Positions 22,245-29,093 of a stretch of DNA of 40,976 nucleotides are shown in pieces. The notes under the pieces are model-generated. The model saw only the letters and a program-made list of their open reading frames with translations, ran no database searches and had not been told where the DNA came from. This stretch comes from a virus. Position numbers and translations under genes: made by a program. Within the stretch, counting starts at the first letter, position 1. Every line of letters starts with the position of its first letter. Where the stretch lies: the IMG/VR virus record IMGVR_UViG_3300034167_000617, positions 1 through 40,976 of that record; one strand, written 5' to 3'.

Positions 22245-23333
22245 ATGAGTAAAAACAGAGATTTGCTTAAAGAAGCAATCGAAGATGCTAAAGTTGTTAA
22301 AGAAACAGCAATAGCAAGCGCAAAAGCTGCTCTTGAAGAACACTTTACTCCACAATTAAAATCTATGCTATCAGCTAAACTTGCAGAAATGGAAGAAAAG
22401 GAAGAGGCAGAAATGGACGATAATATGGAAGAAATGTATTCTAAAAAAGATGAAAACTTAATGGGCTACAAACCAGTTAAAAAAGAAGAAATTGAGTATG
22501 ATCACGGTAACATCGACACAGAAGAAGGTAACCCGTTAGATGAACTTAATCTTGAAGAATTATTAGCTGAATTAGAAGAAGACATGGAAAAAGAATCCGC
22601 GTATGAAGCTAAAGAAGACGACAAAATGAAGAAAGAAGAATTAAACGAAGCAGAAGGTGAAGAAGAAGTTGAAACTGAAGAAGAAATCAACATCGAGGAC
22701 ATGACTGAAGAAGAGTTAAAATCATTCATTGAAGACGTAATTAAAGACATGGTTGAAGCTGGTGAATTAGAAGCTGGTGAAGGCATGGAAGACATGAAAG
22801 GTGAAGAAGGTGAAGAAATGGAAAGTGAAGAAGAAGAAATTTCAATTGATGAAATTTTAGCTGAAATCGAATTAGATGAAGCTAAAAGAAAAAAACTAAT
22901 TAAATCAAAAGACGAAGACAAAAAAGACAAAGAAGACGAAGAAGACAAAAAAGAAATCAAAAAACTTAAAAATGAGTTAGAAGAAGCTATGTCTACTATT
23001 TCTACTATGAGATCTGATATCAATGAAGTTAATTTGTTAAATGCGAAATTACTTTACACTAACAAAATTTTCAAAGCTAAAAACTTAACCGAGTCACAAA
23101 AAGTAAAGGTTTTAAATGCATTTGATAAAGCATCAACAGTAAAAGAAACTAAATTAGTATTCGAAACATTATCAGAAGGATTAAAAGAAACTTCTAAATC
23201 ACATGTTAATGAATCATTAAAAACTAGTTTAGCATCTAAAACAACAGGTATCATGCCAACAGCAAGAAAGCCTATTGTAGAAGTTAATGACACATTCAAA
23301 AGAATGCAAAAAATAGCAGGAATTATTAAATAA
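22245..23333 (+). CDS. gp22: Prohead core scaffold protein (gp22-like)
   Basis: The ATG at 22245 (after TTTTAGGACAA) is preferred over an upstream GTG; the product is 362 residues. It is extremely acidic and helical with Glu-rich blocks at about 45-215, as in T4 gp22. Residues 225-310 hold a coiled coil and then NAKLLYTNKIFKAKNLTESQ, a segment typical of phage scaffold C-terminal halves. Several E-containing sites would be cut by the protease. The last residues, DTFKRMQKIAGIIK, repeat the N-terminal peptide of the genes at 7572 and 7853, suggesting a common core-binding element. It lies just upstream of the capsid gene as in T4. Confidence 0.9.
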   Translation: MSKNRDLLKEAIEDAKVVKETAIASAKAALEEHFTPQLKSMLSAKLAEMEEKEEAEMDDNMEEMYSKKDENLMGYKPVKKEEIEYDHGNIDTEEGNPLDELNLEELLAELEEDMEKESAYEAKEDDKMKKEELNEAEGEEEVETEEEINIEDMTEEELKSFIEDVIKDMVEAGELEAGEGMEDMKGEEGEEMESEEEEISIDEILAEIELDEAKRKKLIKSKDEDKKDKEDEEDKKEIKKLKNELEEAMSTISTMRSDINEVNLLNAKLLYTNKIFKAKNLTESQKVKVLNAFDKASTVKETKLVFETLSEGLKETSKSHVNESLKTSLASKTTGIMPTARKPIVEVNDTFKRMQKIAGIIK

Positions 23334-23360
23334 AACAATTTAAAAAAAAATTTTAAAAAA

Positions 23361-25037
23361 ATGAGCACAATTCAATCATTATTAGAATCAGCTAGTCCTT
23401 GGAAATCACTCCAAAGTGACGCAGCTAAATTGTCTTCTAAATGGAACAAAACGGGTCTATTAGAAGGCTTAACAAATGTAGAGGCAAACAACATGTCTTT
23501 ATTATTAGAAAACCAAGCTAAGCAATTAGTTATGGAACAATCAGATACAGGTGGAGGTTCATCAGCAGGTTCATTCTCTGTTGGTCAATCAGAAAACTGG
23601 GCTGGTATCGCTTTACCTTTAGTACGTAAAGTATTTGCTCAAATTGCAGCAAAAGAATTTGTTTCAGTTCAACCAATGTCAATGCCTTCAGGTCTTGTGT
23701 TCTTCTTAGATTTCCAATACGGAACAGCTAAAGATCCATTTGCAGTAGGTAGTTCATTGTATGGTAACAGAAATGCAACAGGTGAATTCCCGTTTGCAAC
23801 TCCAGCACCATCAGGTGGTTTATACGGAACAGGTCGTTTCACTTACTCTACTAACCAATTCTCATCATCTGCAATCACAATTGCAACTGGTTCACTTATC
23901 GTTTCAGGTACAGCTGCTACAACTAACTTTGATTCAAATTATTCAGCTTCAGTTACTGCAGGTCAAATTAAAGCGATCACTTTAATTAGTGCTTCTACAA
24001 ACATCCCTTCATTTGATATGGATGCTGTTAGAGGTTTCTTAATTTTATCAGGTTCAGCTATTACTGCTGCTAATAACTTACAACAGTTTACTACATTTGA
24101 TTACACAAACAACACAATTACATTCTTTGTAAGTGCTTCTACAGCTGCAATTGCTAACGCAGGTGATTATACAATTTTGTATAACAAAGCTACTCAAATG
24201 AGCCCGTATAACGTAGGTGATTTTGAAGATTCATCATCATTCGCAGTTCCAAATGCTCAAGATAACAGTAGTATTGTTATTCCTGAAATCAACGTGAAAA
24301 TGCAATCACAAGCCATCACTGCCAAAACTAAAAAATTGAAAGCAGTATGGACACCTGAATTCTCACAAGATTTAGCTGCTTACCAAAACATTGATGCTGA
24401 AGCGGAAGTAACAAACATCATGTCTGAGTATATTTCAATGGAAATTGACCTTGAAATCTTAGATATGTTGATCGAAGACGCAGCAGCAGGTACTGAATAC
24501 TGGTCAACTATTAACAACAACGTTTATAACCCAGGTACAGGTACTTTCTCAACAGCTGGTTCAGCGTTCTACAACACACAAGGCCAATGGTTCCAAACTT
24601 TAGGAACTAAAATCCAAAAATTAAGCAACAAAATTCACCAATTAACTTTAAGAGGTGGTGCTAACTTCATCGTTACATCTCCAACTGTAGCTACAGTATT
24701 AGAATCAATCCCAGGATTTGCTTCTAACAACAATGGTGATGCTGCTCAAATGGAATACGCTTTCGGTGTACAAAAAGCAGGTCAATTAAATGGCCGTTAC
24801 ACAGTTTACAAAAACCCTTACATGACTGAAAACATCATGTTATTAGGTTACAGAGGTTCACAATTCTTAGAAGCTGGTGCTGTATTTGCTCCATACGTTC
24901 CATTAATTATGACTCCACTTGTGTACGATCCAGATACATTTACTCCACGTAAAGGTTTATTAACTCGTTACGCTAAGAAAATGTTAAGACCAGAATTTTA
25001 TGGTAAGATCTACATTAACGGATTAAACACTATCTAA
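23361..25037 (+). CDS. gp23: Major capsid protein (gp23-like)
   Basis: A 558-residue T4-type capsid protein. The N-terminal propeptide (MSTIQSLLESAS...) probably ends at VMEQ (E59), close to the E65 cut of T4 gp23. SDTGGGSSAGSFSVGQ follows, then the conserved head of the mature protein (ENWAGIALPLVRKVFAQIAA, FVSVQPMSMPSGLVFFLDF). The HK97-fold C-terminal half includes LTLRGGANFIVTSPTVATVLE and GRYTVYKNPYM. The leader is extremely A-rich with no Shine-Dalgarno, and the gene uses AAC, TTC and TAC codons far more than its neighbours, as expected for the most abundant protein. A strong terminator follows. Confidence 0.95.
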   Translation: MSTIQSLLESASPWKSLQSDAAKLSSKWNKTGLLEGLTNVEANNMSLLLENQAKQLVMEQSDTGGGSSAGSFSVGQSENWAGIALPLVRKVFAQIAAKEFVSVQPMSMPSGLVFFLDFQYGTAKDPFAVGSSLYGNRNATGEFPFATPAPSGGLYGTGRFTYSTNQFSSSAITIATGSLIVSGTAATTNFDSNYSASVTAGQIKAITLISASTNIPSFDMDAVRGFLILSGSAITAANNLQQFTTFDYTNNTITFFVSASTAAIANAGDYTILYNKATQMSPYNVGDFEDSSSFAVPNAQDNSSIVIPEINVKMQSQAITAKTKKLKAVWTPEFSQDLAAYQNIDAEAEVTNIMSEYISMEIDLEILDMLIEDAAAGTEYWSTINNNVYNPGTGTFSTAGSAFYNTQGQWFQTLGTKIQKLSNKIHQLTLRGGANFIVTSPTVATVLESIPGFASNNNGDAAQMEYAFGVQKAGQLNGRYTVYKNPYMTENIMLLGYRGSQFLEAGAVFAPYVPLIMTPLVYDPDTFTPRKGLLTRYAKKMLRPEFYGKIYINGLNTI

Positions 25038-25055
25038 TTCTAAATTAATAGAATA

Positions 25056-25090
25056 AAAAGAAGGGACTCGCATTGCGAGTCCTTTTTTTT
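25056..25090 (+). terminator. Strong intrinsic terminator after capsid gene
   Basis: GGACTCGC (25064-25071) pairs with GCGAGTCC (25075-25082) around an ATT loop. It is followed by eight T and preceded by an A-rich arm that can extend the stem. This is the best terminator in the window. Confidence 0.92.
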
Positions 25091-25095
25091 GTCTA

Positions 25096-25103
25096 TATTT
25101 ATT
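25096..25103 (+). promoter_or_regulatory. Near-match to TATTTATA element
   Basis: TATTTATT lies just after the capsid terminator and 25 bases before the small ORF at 25121. It is a one-mismatch version of the element before other structural genes, and it could restart transcription toward phoH. Confidence 0.25.
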
Positions 25104-25120
25104 GAAAACTAATAAGTTTT

Positions 25121-25279
25121 ATGAGTGGAAATATTGCAAGAATACCGCTTATTATCAATTTGAATATTAATATACGCAACTATATTATCTCCTATTTACC
25201 CACTGTATTAGACGGGTTAATCAACAAATCAACAATTTTATTCACTAAACGACTGTATTATGAGTTCAAACCATCATGA
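25121..25279 (+). CDS. Possible small ORF between capsid and phoH genes
   Basis: ATG AGT at 25121 opens a 52-codon frame ending TGA at 25279, overlapping the start of phoH by 20 bases in another frame. The product is hydrophobic and basic (IARIPLIINLNINIRNYIIS then KRLYYEFKPS). The ORF fills most of the otherwise empty 222-base gap after the capsid terminator and has an AT-rich element upstream. Coding is uncertain: codon use (CGC, CCC, GGG) differs from its neighbours, and the stretch may instead be a leader or regulatory RNA. Confidence 0.3.
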   Translation: MSGNIARIPLIINLNINIRNYIISYLPTVLDGLINKSTILFTKRLYYEFKPS

Positions 25280-25973
25280 GGACGAGATCTTCAAAGAGAA
25301 ACGCAAACCTAAAACTCCAATTAAATTTAAAATTCAATTAAACGAAGAACAGAAACAAGCAAAAGAAAAAATTTTAAATAATACAGTTACATTATTAGCT
25401 GGTTCAGCTGGTTCAGGTAAAACTTTATTAGCATGTCAAATAGCATTAGAAAAGCTATTTATGAAAGAAGTAGAAAAAGTAATTATTACTAGACCTACAG
25501 TATCAAAAGAAGAAATTGGTTTTTTACCTGGTGATTTAAGAGAAAAAATGGATCCTTGGGTTCAACCAATTTATCAAAACATGTTTTTACTATATGATAA
25601 AGTTGCTATAGAAAAACACATTAATGAAGGTAATATAGAAATTGTACCTGTATCATTTATGCGTGGTAGAACATTTGTTAACTCAATTGTTATTGTAGAT
25701 GAGGCTCAAAATGTGACACATGAACAAATGGAAATGATTGTTACTCGTATTGGTATTGATTCTAAAATGATAGTATGTGGTGATGATAATCAAGTAGATT
25801 TAAAAAATAAACGTGACTCTGGATTTAAATTCTTATATACAGCAGCGTCAAAAATTAAAAACTTAATTGGAATTAAATTAACTACTAACCATAGAAATCC
25901 AATAGTTGAAGATTTAATTGAATTATATAATGATGCTTACGAAAGAGGCATGACCAATGTTAAAGTTAAGTAA
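25260..25973 (+). CDS. phoH: PhoH-like ATPase
   Basis: A 237-residue P-loop ATPase of the PhoH family. It has LNEEQKQAKEKIL before Walker A (GSAGSGKT, 48-55), then ITRPTVSKEEIGFLPGDLREKMDPW (the PhoH signature), Walker B SIVIVDEAQN near 140, the sensor segment VCGDDNQVD and the closing TTNHRNPIVEDLIELY. PhoH is common in marine phages; its role (RNA metabolism or phosphate response) is unsettled. Its place among structural genes, between capsid and neck, suggests late expression here. Confidence 0.95.
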   Translation: MSSNHHEDEIFKEKRKPKTPIKFKIQLNEEQKQAKEKILNNTVTLLAGSAGSGKTLLACQIALEKLFMKEVEKVIITRPTVSKEEIGFLPGDLREKMDPWVQPIYQNMFLLYDKVAIEKHINEGNIEIVPVSFMRGRTFVNSIVIVDEAQNVTHEQMEMIVTRIGIDSKMIVCGDDNQVDLKNKRDSGFKFLYTAASKIKNLIGIKLTTNHRNPIVEDLIELYNDAYERGMTNVKVK

Positions 25974-25991
25974 GGAACCATATTTTTTTGA

Positions 25992-25999
25992 TATTTATA
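25992..25999 (+). promoter_or_regulatory. TATTTATA late-promoter-like element
   Basis: TATTTATA starts 18 bases before the ATG at 26010, in the gap after phoH. The context ATATTTATAATT is the same as before the portal gene. Confidence 0.35.
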
Positions 26000-26009
26000 A
26001 TTAAAAGGC

Positions 26010-26444
26010 ATGGCAACTTTCACTTCCCAAATATTTGAAATTTTAACTTTAAATGGAGATAACGTAGGATCTTCTGTTACTAACACAATTAATGATATTA
26101 ATTATGTAGATAACAGAATCCTTAGCATCCCTACTGGGTCAGTTACTACATTATTTTCGATGGATTCAGTACCAGGTGCTGGAACCTTTGTAACAAGTAG
26201 TGTTAAATATATTAGAGTAACTAATAATTCAACTATTACACCTATTAAATTAATTGTATCTTCTTCAACAGAAGCTATGAGTTATTTAATTTCTGCTGGT
26301 AGTTCATATATGATATCTACAAGTAAAATGACAGGAAGTGTAAGTGTTGGTACTGGTAGCTTTAATTTTAGTGACATCCAATCAGTTAAAGCACAACCTT
26401 CATCAAGCGCTGCTTCAATAGAATATTATATCATAACAACTTAA
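26010..26444 (+). CDS. Beta-rich structural protein, unknown
   Basis: A 144-residue protein rich in Ser, Thr, Ile and Val with regular short strands (SVTTLFSMDSV, VKYIRVTNNSTITPIKLIVS, SMSYLISAGSS-type segments). The IRVTNNSTITPI...SAGSS layout resembles small phage beta-sandwich proteins that decorate virions or sit at fibre bases. The family is unknown. It starts the block of neck and tail-completion genes and ends 9 bases before the gp13-like gene. It shares composition, not clear sequence, with the 74-residue protein at 19260. Confidence 0.65.
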   Translation: MATFTSQIFEILTLNGDNVGSSVTNTINDINYVDNRILSIPTGSVTTLFSMDSVPGAGTFVTSSVKYIRVTNNSTITPIKLIVSSSTEAMSYLISAGSSYMISTSKMTGSVSVGTGSFNFSDIQSVKAQPSSSAASIEYYIITT

Positions 26445-26453
26445 TAAAATAAT

Positions 26454-27674
26454 ATGAATATACCTATTTGGCCTGGTTCTAGTTCATTTGCTCAAGTATC
26501 AGCTTCTTACTATAATGTTCCTTCATCAGGAATCCCTCCTACCCCGTTTGGATTTTATGATAATGAAGCCCAATTTAAAACAGACGCTGATAGTGTAGCT
26601 ATGTTTGTTACTCGTAGATTAGGATATCCTATTATGGATATTGAATTACAAGATATTAACATATATGCTGCTTTTGAAGAGGCAGTTACTACATACGGTA
26701 ATGAATTATATGCTTTTTTAACTAGAGATAATTATCTTTCGTTTGAAGGAGCTTCAACATCTATTGACGCTGATAATGCTTTAATTACTCCTTCAATGGC
26801 TAATATTGTTAGATTATCTGAACAATATGGAGAAGAAGCAGGCTCAGGAGGTAATGTTACTTGGAGAAAAGGTAGATTAACTTTAATTCCTGGAGTACAA
26901 AGATATGATTTAAAAGCTTGGGCTGAGTCTCAAGGTATTGTAGGTGGAATTGAAATTAAAAGAGTATTTTACCAACCTCCTCCAGCTGTATCTCAAATGT
27001 TTGCTCCTTTCTTAGGAACAATGGCAGGAGGTTTAGGCGGAGTACCAGCAGCTGGTGCTTATGGTTTAGGAATGGGTTATACAAATTATTTAATGATGCC
27101 TACAAGTTTTACAGCTCAAACTATTCAAGCTATTGAGATGCAAAACACTATAACATTATCTAACTATACTTTTGAAATTACAAATAATGTAATCTCAGTA
27201 TTTCCAGTTCCTGGAACTGGTTTCTTTAATGAAGAAATGGATTCTAGTTTAGATTATGGTATTTATTTAAATTTTGACTATATTGTATTACAAGAAAGAT
27301 TAGATTCAGCATTTGGTGATGGCACAAATAAAATTACTAATACATCAAATGTACCTTATACTAATCCAAACTATAATGCTTTAAATTCAGTAGGTAGAAG
27401 TTGGATATATGAATACACTTTAGCTTTAACTAAAGAAATATTAGGATATGTCAGAGGAAAATACAGTAGTGTTCCTATTCCTAATTCTGAAGTAACTTTA
27501 AATCAACAAGATTTATTATCTTCAGCTACAGCTACTAAAGACGCGTTAATTTTAAGATTAAGAGAATATTTTGATCAAACTTCACGCCAAGCATTGCTTG
27601 AAAGAAGAGCAGCTGAATCAGCAGCCCGTGTAACAGAAATAAATCAAGTACCAATGGTAATTTATATAGCATAA
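26454..27674 (+). CDS. gp13: Neck protein (gp13-like)
   Basis: A 406-residue protein. Residues 45-90 (FVTRRLGYPIMDIELQDINI then YAAFEEAVTTYGNELYAF) match the N-terminal helix-loop of T4-type gp13 neck proteins (x-RRLGxPVxxxEL followed by an acidic helix). The middle has a GRLTLIPGVQRYDLKAWA segment and a Gly/Ala-rich loop (FLGTMAGGLGGVPAAGAYGL), and the C-terminus a long helix with SARQALLERRAAES-type sequence. It is longer than T4 gp13 (309), mainly through the loop. The next two genes look like gp14 and gp15, which supports the call. It closes the head after packaging. Confidence 0.75.
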   Translation: MNIPIWPGSSSFAQVSASYYNVPSSGIPPTPFGFYDNEAQFKTDADSVAMFVTRRLGYPIMDIELQDINIYAAFEEAVTTYGNELYAFLTRDNYLSFEGASTSIDADNALITPSMANIVRLSEQYGEEAGSGGNVTWRKGRLTLIPGVQRYDLKAWAESQGIVGGIEIKRVFYQPPPAVSQMFAPFLGTMAGGLGGVPAAGAYGLGMGYTNYLMMPTSFTAQTIQAIEMQNTITLSNYTFEITNNVISVFPVPGTGFFNEEMDSSLDYGIYLNFDYIVLQERLDSAFGDGTNKITNTSNVPYTNPNYNALNSVGRSWIYEYTLALTKEILGYVRGKYSSVPIPNSEVTLNQQDLLSSATATKDALILRLREYFDQTSRQALLERRAAESAARVTEINQVPMVIYIA

Positions 27675-27675
27675 A

Positions 27676-28224
27676 ATGGCATTATTTGGAAGTACAAGAG
27701 ATGTTTCAGCTTTAAGATTTATTAATAGAGAATTAATGGGTAATATTATTACCCAACAGGTTGCTTATTATAAATTTAATCTAGGTCAAACTAGAGTTAA
27801 TATGTATGGTGAAAACGTAGAAGGTAAATTTTATATTGGACCAGTTCTATTAAGTTGTTTAATTGAAAGAAATGATCAATTATTTCCTACAAGTGATTTA
27901 GGTCCTGATTTAGTATATGGAATAGATGTAGCATTTTTAAAAGATGATTTATTAAATAAAAATTATGATTTTAATATTGATACTGAGTTTTATGGTGCTA
28001 ATTTAGTTCCACAAGTAGGAGATATTATAATGTTCCAAGAAGGATATTTTGAAGTAGATAATGTTGTAAATAATCAATTATTTGTAGGTAAAGATCCTGA
28101 ATATCCAAACAGTGTAAATCCTTTAAATCCAGGATTACAAAACTTTGGTTGGGATATTTCAATACTTTGCAAAACACATTATGTACCACAAGATAGAGTA
28201 AATATAACTAAAGCAAGATTATAA
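27676..28224 (+). CDS. gp14: Neck protein (gp14-like)
   Basis: A 182-residue protein starting two bases after the previous stop. The features fit T4-type gp14: an N-terminal INRELMGNIITQQVAYYKFN segment, RVNMYGENVEGKFYIGPVLL, then a beta-rich middle with a GDIIMFQEGYFEVDNV motif typical of head-tail connector proteins, and a short basic C-terminus. It probably forms the neck ring with the gp13-like protein. Assignment rests on these weak motifs and on gene order (13-14-15). It overlaps the next gene by one base (TAATG). Confidence 0.7.
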   Translation: MALFGSTRDVSALRFINRELMGNIITQQVAYYKFNLGQTRVNMYGENVEGKFYIGPVLLSCLIERNDQLFPTSDLGPDLVYGIDVAFLKDDLLNKNYDFNIDTEFYGANLVPQVGDIIMFQEGYFEVDNVVNNQLFVGKDPEYPNSVNPLNPGLQNFGWDISILCKTHYVPQDRVNITKARL

Positions 28225-29093
28225 TGGCAGGAAGAATACCTATACCTAAAACACAAAAAGAGATACTTGTAGATCAACAAGTACCTTTTGATGTTGAAAG
28301 AGGTAACCCTAATAAGTCTAATAATCCTAATAGAGCTACACAAACTTCTTTTAGAAATGATAATACTAAACCATTTAGTATTGGTCTTCAAGATATTGAT
28401 GGAGCTATTATGTATTACTTTCAAAATGTTATTAAACCTTTTGTAGTACAAAATGAAGAAAGAATAGAAGTTCCTGTTATATATGGTTCACCTGAAAAAT
28501 GGAAATCATATCAAAAGGATGGTTACTATAGAGATGTAAACGGTGCTATTATGGCTCCGCTTATTATGTTTAAAAGAGATAGTATAGAAAAAAATAGGAC
28601 TGTAGCTAATAAATTAGATGCTAATAAACCTAATAATTATACAGTAACAGAAAAACAATACTCTCAAGGTAATGTATATAGTAATTTTAATGTTTTAACT
28701 AACAGAGCACCAACTACTACATATTATGCTTCAGTAGTACCTGATTATTTAACATTAACTTATAGTTGTGTAGTATTTACTTACTATGTAGCTCAATTAA
28801 ATAAAATAGTAGAGGCAATTGAATATGCCTCAGATGCGTATTGGGGTAACCCAGAACAATTTCAATTCCAAACTCGTATTGACACATTTAATACAGTAAC
28901 AGAATTACAAAATGATGCTGAACGATTAGTTAGAAGTACATTTAATATTAAAGTATATGGATATATAGTTCCAGAAGTATTACAAAAAGATTTAAACTCT
29001 ATCAAGAAATTTTCAAGTAAGAGTAAAATAATTATAAATTTAGAATCAACAATAACAAACCCAACAAACGAAATACAATATGGCCAGAATTAA
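28224..29093 (+). CDS. gp15: Tail completion / sheath stabiliser (gp15-like)
   Basis: A 289-residue protein. [20 protein letters not shown] near residue 90 corresponds to the (I/V)PITYxSxE segment of T4 gp15, followed by [11 protein letters not shown], a central [20 protein letters not shown], the membrane-like but soluble strand-helix [20 protein letters not shown], and [20 protein letters not shown]-type strands. This order mirrors gp15, the hexameric ring at the top of the contractile tail. It supports a myovirus although sheath and tube genes are outside the window. The start overlaps the previous stop, and the next gene begins 14 bases before its end. Confidence 0.75.
   Translation: MAGRIPIPKTQKEILVDQQVPFDVERGNPNKSNNPNRATQTSFRNDNTKPFSIGLQDIDGAIMYYFQNVIKPFVVQNEERIEVPVIYGSPEKWKSYQKDGYYRDVNGAIMAPLIMFKRDSIEKNRTVANKLDANKPNNYTVTEKQYSQGNVYSNFNVLTNRAPTTTYYASVVPDYLTLTYSCVVFTYYVAQLNKIVEAIEYASDAYWGNPEQFQFQTRIDTFNTVTELQNDAERLVRSTFNIKVYGYIVPEVLQKDLNSIKKFSSKSKIIINLESTITNPTNEIQYGQN

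Noticed and set aside
22502-23023. Ser-rich reverse frame under the scaffold gene
   Set aside because: Antisense of the Glu-rich (GAA/GAAG) scaffold coding sequence, which reads as Ser/Ile/Leu; no independent evidence.
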